A DNA stretch of 64,000 nucleotides. Source: Rhodobacteraceae bacterium M385. GTDB lineage: Bacteria > Pseudomonadota > Alphaproteobacteria > Rhodobacterales > Rhodobacteraceae. Where the stretch lies: assembly GCA_025141835.1 (NCBI GenBank), contig CP081102.1, positions 434,001-498,000 on the forward strand, given 5' to 3'. How positions within the stretch are numbered: position 1 is the stretch's first letter; each line of letters begins with the position of its first letter. Below, piece after piece: positions 8,772 to 15,858 of this stretch. The notes under the pieces are model-generated. The model made no database searches, was not told the origin of the DNA, and saw nothing but the letters and a program-made list of their open reading frames with translations. Both the position numbers and the translations under genes were made by a program.

Positions 8772-9719
8772 TTAGACCTGAACCTCGGCGGCGTGAACGA
8801 ATGTCGTTCCATCCCGGTATTCTTCCAGAGACAAAGTCTCAGCCTCAATCCACTCACGGAATGCTTGCACTTGGGGACGTTCGTCTGGCCCTTCTGGGCA
8901 GACGAAGCTGTATTGCGCATCGGTGGTAAGCCCGAGTTTATAGGGCATCACCAAGCGCCCTTCTTTCAGGTCTCTTTCCGCCAGTGAAATCCGCCCCAAC
9001 ACAACGCCAGCCCCTGCCAGCGCCGCGTCGATCGCGTGATCGGCTTGGCTGAACCGTGCCCCCGAGGCAAAGCGCGGCGGCAGTTTTGCGGCTCGGAACC
9101 ATGCGGGCCAATCGACGGTGGGGGTGAGAAAATGGATGTCGTCCTGATGCAAGAGCGGCGCACGGGCCAGATCGGCAGGATTGGGGAATTGTTCGGCAAG
9201 CTCCGGGGTCATCATCGGGGCGACCCATTCGCGGATGATCGGCATTGAAAAGAGGCCGGGTTCTTCTTTGGCCATGCCAAACCGAATGGCGACATCCACA
9301 TCATCATGGGCGAAATCCACCAGCCGCAACGTGGCGAGGAAGCGAAGCTCGATCTCGGGGTTGGCGACAGCGAAATTAAACAGACGCGGGGCAAGCCATT
9401 TGGCGGTGAAGGCGGGGCCTGCGGTTACGATCAGGCTTTTCTGTTCAACGGTGCGCTTGGCGGCGCGCCACGCAGCGGCCAGCGCGGTGAAGCCATCAGC
9501 GGCACCGGGTGCAAGGGCGCGGCCTGCATCGGTGAGCTCCACCGCACGGTTGAGACGGCGGAAGAGAGGGGCTTCCAGATGCTCCTCCAGCGACTTGATT
9601 TGGAATGATAGGGCGGCCGGCGTCACGTTAAGTTCGGCGGCCGCTTTGGCGAAGGACATATGCCGCGCTGCAGCGTCAAAAGCGCGGAGAGCGGTGAGGG
9701 GTGGGAGGCGATCTGACAT
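8772..9719 (-). CDS. LysR-family transcriptional regulator (GcvA-like)
   Basis: A 315-residue LysR regulator. The N-terminal winged helix-turn-helix reads LPPLTALRAFDAAARHMSFAKAAAELNVTPAALS, which is the GcvA/AmpR-type pattern, followed by a linker helix and a periplasmic-binding-protein-like effector domain. Such proteins usually control the divergent neighbour. Here the divergent gene is only a 37-residue small protein, so the target may be elsewhere. The effector cannot be inferred. Confidence 0.92.
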   Translation of the reverse strand: MSDRLPPLTALRAFDAAARHMSFAKAAAELNVTPAALSFQIKSLEEHLEAPLFRRLNRAVELTDAGRALAPGAADGFTALAAAWRAAKRTVEQKSLIVTAGPAFTAKWLAPRLFNFAVANPEIELRFLATLRLVDFAHDDVDVAIRFGMAKEEPGLFSMPIIREWVAPMMTPELAEQFPNPADLARAPLLHQDDIHFLTPTVDWPAWFRAAKLPPRFASGARFSQADHAIDAALAGAGVVLGRISLAERDLKEGRLVMPYKLGLTTDAQYSFVCPEGPDERPQVQAFREWIEAETLSLEEYRDGTTFVHAAEVQV

Positions 9720-9829
9720 GCTCAGTTAAGTAAACCTTATGCGAGTGATTGGAAAGTCCCGTTTGTCGCCGTGGCTTTGATGGCCCATGTAAGATGCATC
9801 TCCTCCCACTCCTGTAAAGGAACACTGTT

Positions 9830-9943
9830 ATGCACTTCGACAATACCACCAGCCCCGCCGCCCGCGATGCCATCCTTCGTGCCCACGCAGAGCGCGGCAA
9901 GATCCTTAGCGAGATTTGGAATTACTTGACCGGACGTCAATGA
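9830..9943 (+). CDS. Small protein of 37 residues, unrecognised
   Basis: Short gene starting MHFDNTTSPAARDAILRAHA and ending IWNYLTGRQ. A ribosome-binding site AAAGGA lies eight bases upstream. The part from residue 10 on can form an amphipathic helix. It aligns with the next small gene over the pattern (H/R)AER followed by an I/L-rich segment, so the two look like paralogues. The upstream intergenic stretch of 110 bases is shared with the divergent LysR gene, which may regulate it. I do not recognise a named family. Confidence rests on the RBS, size and similarity to its neighbour. Confidence 0.55.
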   Translation: MHFDNTTSPAARDAILRAHAERGKILSEIWNYLTGRQ

Positions 9944-10038
9944 CGGGCGGGATGCGGGGTTGCAGCATTTGCAATGCTACTTCCGCAAAGAGTCCCTATA
10001 TTGGAATGGAAGCAAACTTTTATCCGTAAGGTGTCCAC

Positions 10039-10182
10039 ATGTTCCACGATCTAGCCGAACCCGAAATGCAGAAACTGATCAACCAAGCCCGCGCAGAGCG
10101 TAGCCGTGAAATGGCGCGTCTGATCGCCTCTCTGTTCCGCCGCCGCCCCGCCACGAAGGCGAGCGTTGCAGTAGCCGGTTAA
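10039..10182 (+). CDS. Small basic protein of 47 residues, paralogue of the preceding one
   Basis: Starts MFHDLAEPEMQKLINQARAE and continues with a positively charged amphipathic helix ending LFRRRPATKAS. The central ARAERSREMARLIASLF matches AHAERGKILSEIWNYL of the preceding small gene in spacing and character. An AAGG ribosome-binding site is present before the ATG, and the 95 bases between the two genes are enough for a separate promoter. The R-rich end resembles small DUF1127-type proteins in character but I do not see the conserved DUF1127 core, so no family is assigned. Confidence 0.58.
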   Translation: MFHDLAEPEMQKLINQARAERSREMARLIASLFRRRPATKASVAVAG

Positions 10183-10275
10183 CAGGCATTCCGAATTGGC
10201 ATTGGGGTTTTGTTCGCAGATTGCCTAATTAGCGGGCAGATTAAAAACTCAACTCTAGTGCGAAGGTCACTTAAA

Positions 10276-10386
10276 ATGTTCTTTTCGGAATTCCGCGCGC
10301 TTGTGCGCCAGTCCCTCTTCCAGGTTCAAACCAACCACGCCCAAGACCGGGCGCGCGTGAACGGTTACCTCTGCGCTCTGCGCTGA
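10276..10386 (+). CDS. Possible third small protein, 36 residues
   Basis: Open frame from ATG reading MFFSEFRALVRQSLFQVQTN to an LCALR end. It is preceded by GAAGG at a fair distance and by an AT-rich stretch (TTAAAA). The last 22 bases overlap the end of the convergent EamA gene. Its sequence does not match the two preceding small proteins closely, although it is similar in size and helical character. It could be chance; it is listed because it completes a run of three small frames in the same orientation. Confidence 0.3.
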   Translation: MFFSEFRALVRQSLFQVQTNHAQDRARVNGYLCALR

Positions 10387-11240
10387 ACCACGGCAGAGCC
10401 GAGGGCCGCAAGGCCCGCCCCGCCCGCGATGAGGGCGGCAGATAAGATCAAGGTGGGCGATGCCTGAGCGACGCCCACAACGATAAGCACCAGCGTCGAA
10501 AGAAGCGGTGCCGCATAGCTGGCCACACCAAGTAGTTGGATGTCCCCGGCTTTGACCCCCAAATCCCACACATAAAACGCCAGCCCCACGGGACCGAGGC
10601 CCAGTGCCACGACCGAGGCCCATCCGATCATGCCCTCGGGCCAGATCGTTGTTTCCAGCGCAAGATGCGCGGGCACTGAGAGTATGGCTGTGGCGACACA
10701 GAAGATGGCGACGGTCTGGGTCGGCATGTCCCCCAATTTGCGCGATAGCACCGAATAGCCGGACCACGTCAGCGCACAGAGCCCGGCGAGGGCGAGGCCG
10801 ATGCCGCCTGAGAAGCCATCGGCCCCTGGTGCGACGATCAACGCGGCACCGGCGAAGGCGATAAGCGCGCCGATGATGTGGAGGGGGCCGATCCGCTCAC
10901 CGGGTAAGAGGCCTGAGAAGAGCACGATAAACAGAGGCCAGAGATATGCGATGAGGCTCGCCTCGGCCGGGGGGGCAAGGCGCAGGGCGCTGAAGTAGAG
11001 CGCGTGGTAGCCGAAGAGGCCAATCGTGCCGAAGATATAGACCCGCAGGGGGACGGAGCGAAGCTTTGGCCAGCCCTTGGTGACGGTAACCCAGATGAGG
11101 CCGATTGTGCCACCGATGGTGAAGGTCAGTGCGTTGAGGAGGAAGGGGGGGACGGGGGCGGAGCCAATGGTGAACAGGGCGAGAAGGGCCCAGAGCAGGA
11201 CGGCGATGAAGCCGATGGCGGTGGCGCGGGTACGTGTCAT
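10365..11240 (-). CDS. EamA-family (DMT superfamily) transporter
   Basis: A 291-residue integral membrane protein with about ten hydrophobic segments arranged as two EamA repeats (roughly residues 5-135 and 148-285). The conserved proline/glycine-containing membrane segment SLIAYLWPLFIVLFSGLLPGE ends the first repeat, the usual EamA signature. Members export amino acids or other small metabolites across the inner membrane, and the substrate cannot be predicted. Sequence resembles the YdcZ/YddG-like aromatic amino acid exporter group only in general layout. Confidence 0.88.
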   Translation of the reverse strand: MTRTRATAIGFIAVLLWALLALFTIGSAPVPPFLLNALTFTIGGTIGLIWVTVTKGWPKLRSVPLRVYIFGTIGLFGYHALYFSALRLAPPAEASLIAYLWPLFIVLFSGLLPGERIGPLHIIGALIAFAGAALIVAPGADGFSGGIGLALAGLCALTWSGYSVLSRKLGDMPTQTVAIFCVATAILSVPAHLALETTIWPEGMIGWASVVALGLGPVGLAFYVWDLGVKAGDIQLLGVASYAAPLLSTLVLIVVGVAQASPTLILSAALIAGGAGLAALGSAVVQRRAQR

Positions 11241-11310
11241 GGAAGTGGTTTAGCCGCGGCGAGCGGGGAGGGATAGAGCCGATAGGGATGTGGGGAGGAG
11301 AGTGCGGCTT

Positions 11311-11340
11311 TGAGTTGTATTGGCCAAGATGAAGGAGCGG
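11311..11340 (+). repeat. Intergenic repeat, subtype GAGTTGTATT (copy 1)
   Basis: Contains GAGTTGTATTGGCCAAGATG followed by AAGGAGCGG. The same sequence, with one or two changes, occurs near 51176 and in inverted orientation near 35929, and a related form is near 15221, 34317 and 63081. It lies in the gap between the EamA start and the phaB terminator and is non-coding. Confidence 0.75.
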
Positions 11341-11349
11341 GCGCGCCCA

Positions 11350-11382
11350 TAAAAAAAGCCCCAGCGCGGGTGGCAGGGGCCT
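11350..11382 (-). terminator. Rho-independent terminator of phaB
   Basis: On the minus strand, GCCCCT pairs with the downstream GGGGC and is followed directly by TTTTTTTAT. It begins about 25 bases after the phaB stop and is the strongest T-tract terminator in this part of the window. Confidence 0.8.
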
Positions 11383-11403
11383 TCGGGGTCTTGGTGTCGG
11401 CGT

Positions 11404-12126
11404 TTAGACGAAGAATTGAGCGCCGTTGGCCGAAATGGTGGAGCCGTTGATGAAGCCGCTGTCGTCGGAGGCGAGGAAGCAGACGCAGCGGGCGATTTCT
11501 TCAGGCTCACCCAAGCGGCCCGCAGGAATGCCGGCGACGATGCTGTCGCGCACTTTTTCGGGGATCGCCATGACCATTTCGGTGGCGATGTACCCGGGGC
11601 AGATGGCGTTGGCGGTGATGCCAGCGCGGGCGCCTTCTTGGGCGAGGGACTTCACGATACCCAGGTCGCCGGCTTTGGTGGCGGCGTAGTTGGTTTGAGC
11701 GAACTGGCCCTTCTGGCCGTTGATCGAGGAGATCACGATAACACGGCCGAATTTGCGTTCGCGCATGCCGGGCCAGATTGGGTGGACGGTGTTGAAGACG
11801 CCGGTGAGGTTGGTGTCGATCACCTCGTTCCACTGTTGCGGTGTCATTTTGTGGAACGGCGCATCGCGGGTAATACCGGCGTTGGCGACAACGACTTCGA
11901 TGGGGCCGAGGTCGGCTTCGACCTGCTCAATGCCTGCTTTGGAGCTGTCGTAGTCGGCGACGTTCCATTTGTAGGTCTTGATGCCGGTTTCAGCCGTGAA
12001 TTTCGCGGCAGCTTCATCGTTGCCTGCGTAGGTGGCGGCGACGGTGTAGCCGTCCGCTTGCAGGGCCTTGGAAATGGCTTCGCCAATGCCGCGGCTTCCG
12101 CCGGTGACCAGTGCGACTCGTCCCAT
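11404..12126 (-). CDS. phaB: Acetoacetyl-CoA reductase
   Basis: Short-chain dehydrogenase that reduces acetoacetyl-CoA to (R)-3-hydroxybutyryl-CoA, normally with NADPH. GGSRGIGEAI near residue 8 is the cofactor loop, and the Tyr-x3-Lys catalytic pair is in YAATKAG with the serine in VISSINGQKGQ. The 240-residue length and the QTNYAATKAG context are typical of PhaB. It follows phaA on the same strand. Product feeds polyhydroxybutyrate and, by epimerisation and dehydration, the ethylmalonyl-CoA pathway. A polymerase gene (phaC) is not in the window. Confidence 0.95.
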   Translation of the reverse strand: MGRVALVTGGSRGIGEAISKALQADGYTVAATYAGNDEAAAKFTAETGIKTYKWNVADYDSSKAGIEQVEADLGPIEVVVANAGITRDAPFHKMTPQQWNEVIDTNLTGVFNTVHPIWPGMRERKFGRVIVISSINGQKGQFAQTNYAATKAGDLGIVKSLAQEGARAGITANAICPGYIATEMVMAIPEKVRDSIVAGIPAGRLGEPEEIARCVCFLASDDSGFINGSTISANGAQFFV

Positions 12127-12163
12127 TATGTCTCTCCTCCTGATTTGTATAACTTTGTTGCAA

Positions 12164-12200
12164 ATAAAAAAGCTGCGCGCAACTTTATTGCGTGCAGCTC
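12164..12200 (-). terminator. Hairpin with T-tract between phaA and phaB
   Basis: Arms 12171-12182 and 12188-12199 pair over twelve positions with one mismatch (A-C on the minus strand), and TTTTTTATTTG follows on the minus strand. It could terminate or attenuate phaA transcripts before phaB. The same DNA contains CTGCGCGCAA and TTGCGTGCAG, which resemble the TGC/GCA-rich sites bound by the PHB regulator PhaR, so it may instead, or also, be an operator. Confidence 0.6.
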
Positions 12201-12216
12201 TTGCGGTGGTGTTGGA

Positions 12217-13392
12217 TCAGTCGCGCTCGACGCAGAGGGCAACGCCCATGCCGCCGCCGATGCAGAGCGTGGCGATGCCTTTTTTCGCGTCACGGCGCTG
12301 CATTTCAAACAGCAGCGTGTTCAGGACGCGGCAACCGGAAGCGCCGATGGGGTGGCCGATGGCAATCGCGCCGCCGTTGACGTTTACGATGCTGGGATCC
12401 CAGCCCATGTCCTTGTTCACGGCGCAGGCTTGGGCGGCAAACGCCTCGTTCGCTTCGACAAGGTCGAGGTCGTCCACGGACCAACCGGCTTTTTCCAGCG
12501 CCTTGCGAGAGGCGTAGATTGGGCCGACGCCCATGATCGACGGGTCAAGGCCAGCGGTCGCGTAGGAAGCGATGCGGGCGAGGGGCTGGATACCGCGCTT
12601 CTCTGCGTTCTCGGCGGACATCAGCAGCGTAGCGGCCGCGCCGTCGTTCAGGCCGGAAGCGTTTGCCGCAGTGACGGAGCCGTCTTTGGTGAAAGCGGGG
12701 CGCAGTTTCTGCATTGCTTCCATTGTCGCGCCGTGGCGGATGTATTCGTCTTGATCGACGGTGATGTCGCCCTTGCGGTTGGGCACGATCACGGACGTGA
12801 TCTCATCGGCGAACTTACCGGCTTTCTGCGCGGCTTCGGCCTTATTCTGAGAGGCAACGGCGAATTCGTCCTGCATCTCCCGCGAAATCTGCCATTTCTC
12901 GGCGACGTTTTCGGCGGTTTGGCCCATGTGATAGCCGTTGAAGGCATCCCACAGACCGTCGCGGATCATCGTGTCGATATACTTCATGTCGCCCATTTTC
13001 TGGCCCGCACGCAGCATGGCGGCATGGGGGGACATGGACATGTTTTCCTGGCCGCCGGCGATCACAACGGAGGCATCGCCGAGCATGATGTGCTGAGCGC
13101 CAAGGGCCACGGCGCGCAGGCCGGAGCCGCAGACCTGGTTGATGCTCCAAGCCGCGGATTCTTGCGGAAGGCCTGCGTTGATATGCGCTTGGCGGGCCGG
13201 GTTCTGGCCTTGGGCGGCGGTGAGGACTTGGCCAAGGATCGTCTCGGAGACATCGGCTTTGTCGATGCCAGCGCGTTCAACAACGGCTTCGATCACGGTT
13301 TTGCCGAGGTCGTGGGCGGCGGTGTTTGCGAAGGAGCCGAGGAAGCTGCCAACCGGCGTACGGGCGGCGGAGGCGATGACGACATTGGTCAT
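12217..13392 (-). CDS. phaA: Acetyl-CoA C-acetyltransferase (beta-ketothiolase)
   Basis: Condenses two acetyl-CoA to acetoacetyl-CoA, the first step towards PHB and the ethylmalonyl-CoA pathway. The acyl-accepting cysteine is in NQVCGSGLRA (Cys88), the catalytic histidine in AIGHPIGASGCR, and the second cysteine in LCIGGGMG near the C-terminus. Length of 391 residues is normal for biosynthetic thiolases. It precedes phaB with a 90-base gap that contains the hairpin described separately. The 165-base gap upstream, before the EAL gene stop, should hold the promoter. Confidence 0.96.
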   Translation of the reverse strand: MTNVVIASAARTPVGSFLGSFANTAAHDLGKTVIEAVVERAGIDKADVSETILGQVLTAAQGQNPARQAHINAGLPQESAAWSINQVCGSGLRAVALGAQHIMLGDASVVIAGGQENMSMSPHAAMLRAGQKMGDMKYIDTMIRDGLWDAFNGYHMGQTAENVAEKWQISREMQDEFAVASQNKAEAAQKAGKFADEITSVIVPNRKGDITVDQDEYIRHGATMEAMQKLRPAFTKDGSVTAANASGLNDGAAATLLMSAENAEKRGIQPLARIASYATAGLDPSIMGVGPIYASRKALEKAGWSVDDLDLVEANEAFAAQACAVNKDMGWDPSIVNVNGGAIAIGHPIGASGCRVLNTLLFEMQRRDAKKGIATLCIGGGMGVALCVERD

Positions 13393-13557
13393 GGTAAGTC
13401 CTTTCCTGAGCGCATCCGAGCCCCGAATTGGGGTGGTCGGTGCGGCGTGTGTTGTCGGCCGCGTCTTAAAGTGTGGCGGCGGCTTTAATCAACGGACACG
13501 GTGTCTCAGGCGATGTAAAGGAGTGATCTTGCCCTTAGGGAAAGAACGGGGCGTGAA

Positions 13558-14388
13558 TTAAGCGCTGCGCATGACGCGATCATTGTCGATTTCGGGAAGG
13601 GTCATGGAGGGAGCGCCGTAGTAGTAGCCTTGAAGGCAATCGACGCCGGCGGAAACGAGCCATTGCGCCTCTTCCGGGGTTTCGACCGATTCTGACACGA
13701 CGAGCATGTCGAAGTGGCGGGCAAGGCCGATCAGAGCCTCGGACAGGACTTGGTTATCGGCATCCTCGGCGATGTTGCGGGTGAACTGGCCGTCAATTTT
13801 CAGGATGTCGAAATAGAAGGTTTTGAAGTGCCGGAACGCGGTGTAGCCGGCGCCGAAGTCATCAAGGGCGAAGGTGATGCCTTTGTCTTGCAGGTCTTCC
13901 ATAAAGATAGCGACGATTTCCGGCATGATCATGACGGAGCTTTCGGTGATCTCGAGGATCAGGCGTTCGACAACAGTGGGGGTATCACGCAGGCAGGCCC
14001 GAAGGATTTGCATCCACCGGGGGTAGCCCACAGAGCGGGCGGACATGTTGATCGACAGGCGAAGGCCGGGATTGGCATGGAGCGCCTGAAGGCCGTGTTG
14101 CAACGCGGCACAGTCGATCTGGCGTCCGATGTCAGTATCTTCCACCGCGCCCATGAAATCCCGGGCCGGGATCACACGACCTGTCTCATCGAGGATGCGA
14201 ATGAGCCCTTCGTAGAAGGCGACGCCTTGGCCATCGGAGCGGACAATCGGCTGATAGGCGAGGCGGGAATCCCCACGGGTCAGGGCCTGTTGCACCATGG
14301 CGAGGGTCCCGCGATCCCGTTGAGAGATGGCGGCATCCAAGGGGCTTGCGGTTCCTGGTTCGATAAGTTCACCGGCCTTGTTTTCCAT
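13558..14388 (-). CDS. Stand-alone EAL-domain cyclic-di-GMP phosphodiesterase
   Basis: A 276-residue protein that is almost only an EAL domain, with no GGDEF, sensor or membrane segment. The signature is YEGLIR (EGL in place of EAL). The metal and substrate residues are present: Asn in SINMSARS, Glu in LEITES, DD in LDDFGAGY, Lys in ILKIDGQF, Glu in ESVET, and the LQGYYYG glutamine. It is therefore probably an active c-di-GMP hydrolase, which lowers c-di-GMP and usually favours motility over attachment. The ATG at 14388 is preferred over a GTG one codon upstream because GGAG sits six bases before it. It is divergent from tag. Confidence 0.88.
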   Translation of the reverse strand: MENKAGELIEPGTASPLDAAISQRDRGTLAMVQQALTRGDSRLAYQPIVRSDGQGVAFYEGLIRILDETGRVIPARDFMGAVEDTDIGRQIDCAALQHGLQALHANPGLRLSINMSARSVGYPRWMQILRACLRDTPTVVERLILEITESSVMIMPEIVAIFMEDLQDKGITFALDDFGAGYTAFRHFKTFYFDILKIDGQFTRNIAEDADNQVLSEALIGLARHFDMLVVSESVETPEEAQWLVSAGVDCLQGYYYGAPSMTLPEIDNDRVMRSA

Positions 14389-14488
14389 CACCCACTCCGA
14401 TCGCGCGTATGTTTGGGGGTTGATGCACGGAAGACCTTTAAAGAAGGATGAAAGACGGTGTTTGCGTCAAATGCGAGGGATTAGGGAA

Positions 14489-15085
14489 ATGGCAAGTGAG
14501 AGGGACGCGCAGGCTGAGGGTCGCTGCGATTGGTGCGGCACGGATCCGTTATACGTGGCCTATCACGACACCGAGTGGGGTGTGCCCGAATACGACAGCC
14601 GCGCGTTGTGGGAAAAGTTGGTGCTGGACGGGTTTCAGGCGGGCTTGGCCTGGATCACCATCCTGCGCAAGCGGGACGCCTTTCGGGAGGCATTTGAAGG
14701 GTTTGATCCAGAAGTAATTGCCCAGTGGGGAGAGGCCGATGTGCAACGGTTGTTGGGCAATGCGGGGATCGTGAGGCACCGCGGCAAGATTGAGGCGACG
14801 ATCACCAATGCAAGGGCCTGGATCGACATGGAAGAGAAAGGCGGGTTTGACCGTTTTATCTGGGATTACGTGGATGGCGTGCCGTTGAGAAACGCTTTTA
14901 CCACGATGGCGGAAGTGCCGCCTGCCACCGATATGAGCGCCAAGATGTCAAAGGATTTGAAGAAGGCGGGGTTCAAGTTCTGCGGGCCGACGATTGTATA
15001 TGCGTGGCTGGAAGCGACGGGCGTGGTGAACGATCATTTGGTGGGCTGCCCAAGGCACGAAGAGGTCGCGGCGCTGGCCCGTTAA
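14489..15085 (+). CDS. tag: DNA-3-methyladenine glycosylase I
   Basis: Removes 3-methyladenine from alkylated DNA at the start of base excision repair. The family hallmarks are CDWCGTDPLYVAYHDTEWG at the N-terminus, QAGLAWITILRKR, NAGIVRHRGKI and KFCGPTIVYAWLEATG. The zinc-binding residues Cys and His are in the first and last segments (CPRHEE at the end). Length is 198 residues, similar to the E. coli Tag. The ATG chosen follows GAGGGA; a longer reading from 14327 would overlap the divergent EAL gene. Confidence 0.95.
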   Translation: MASERDAQAEGRCDWCGTDPLYVAYHDTEWGVPEYDSRALWEKLVLDGFQAGLAWITILRKRDAFREAFEGFDPEVIAQWGEADVQRLLGNAGIVRHRGKIEATITNARAWIDMEEKGGFDRFIWDYVDGVPLRNAFTTMAEVPPATDMSAKMSKDLKKAGFKFCGPTIVYAWLEATGVVNDHLVGCPRHEEVAALAR

Positions 15086-15124
15086 GGTTGGGGGCGTGAC
15101 GGGGAAGTTGTTTGGTATTTAATG

Positions 15125-15200
15125 TAGGGTTCTGCCCGAGACTGTTTACTTGGGGGCTCTGCCCAAGGTTATTCGTTTGGGGGCTCTGCCCCCCATGCAC
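15125..15200 (+). repeat. Three degenerate tandem repeats of about 26 bases
   Basis: The pattern GGG(T/C)TCTGCCC followed by a spacer and CTT/TTT recurs three times, the last two as TTGGGGGCTCTGCCC. Each copy can form a small G/C hairpin. It leads straight into the AAGATGAAG-type repeat at 15221. A similar G6/C6 hairpin pair precedes the repeat copy at 34317. Confidence 0.6.
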
Positions 15201-15220
15201 CCCAAGGGGCGCATGTCCCC

Positions 15221-15254
15221 CGGAGGTGTATTTGCCAAGATGAAGAAGGGAGCG
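15221..15254 (+). repeat. Intergenic repeat, subtype CCCCCGGAGGTGTATTT (copy 2)
   Basis: Core GGTGTATTTGCCAAGATG with AAGAAGGGAGCGG after it, preceded by CCCCCGG. It lies between the convergent ends of tag and the TlpA-like gene and is non-coding. Same family as the copies at 11311, 34317, 35929, 51176 and 63081. Confidence 0.75.
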
Positions 15255-15269
15255 GCGCGGTCGTTGGTA

Positions 15270-15827
15270 TTAGCTCTCGCGCGCGGAGAGGGCCTCTAGA
15301 AGAGTGATCGCCTCGGGGGAGGCCCAATCGGCATCGCCACGAAGGCGGGCGATTTCCTGACCGTTGCGGTCGAGGACGACGGTGATGGGCAGGCCGAAAA
15401 TCCCCATTTCGCGGGCGATTTGCTGGTTGATGTCGCGGTTTTGCGGAAGGGACGTTACGCCGATCTCTTCAAAGAAGCGACGGATGGCGGGTGGAGGATT
15501 ACGGCCCGTGGCAAGGGTGACGACCTGAAAATCCTCGCCGCCCATGGTGTTTTGGAGGCTTTGGAGCGAAGGCATTTCTTCCCGGCAGGGCGCGCACCAT
15601 GTGGCCCAAAAGTTCAGGAGGACGACCTGTCCAGAATAGGTGGCGAGCGTGGTTTCAGACCCATCTTCCTGCACGAAAGGCTGCTCGGAAGCGGGGACCG
15701 GTTCGGCATGGATCACCAGTCCGCGCATGTCGCCCACTTGCAGATCAGACAGATCTTGGGCGATTGCGGCATTTGCGCATAGGCTTGCGGCGATGTATGC
15801 GGCGGTAACTAGGGTTTTGCGGACCAT
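15270..15827 (-). CDS. TlpA-like periplasmic thiol-disulfide oxidoreductase
   Basis: A 185-residue thioredoxin-fold protein with an N-terminal signal peptide (KTLVTAAYIAASLCANAAIA). The redox motif is FWATWCAPCREEMPSL, with the WCxPC pair at about residues 79-82, and the cis-proline is in FGLPITVV. It would act in the periplasm as a thiol reductant, as TlpA/ResA proteins do for cytochrome maturation or protein disulfide reduction. The ATG at 15827 gives MVRKTLVTAAY; longer readings run into argH. It is divergent from argH with only 31 bases between start codons. TlpA next to argH is a recurrent arrangement in this family. Confidence 0.9.
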   Translation of the reverse strand: MVRKTLVTAAYIAASLCANAAIAQDLSDLQVGDMRGLVIHAEPVPASEQPFVQEDGSETTLATYSGQVVLLNFWATWCAPCREEMPSLQSLQNTMGGEDFQVVTLATGRNPPPAIRRFFEEIGVTSLPQNRDINQQIAREMGIFGLPITVVLDRNGQEIARLRGDADWASPEAITLLEALSARES

Positions 15828-15858
15828 TTCGGTTCCTCTGAAGACAGGGCAGACAGAT

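Noticed and set aside
11416..13488. A 690-codon open frame on the plus strand
   Set aside because: It lies wholly antisense to phaB and phaA, which have complete catalytic motifs. Its composition (Gly, Ala, Asp, Val rich) is typical of mirror frames in GC-rich genes.
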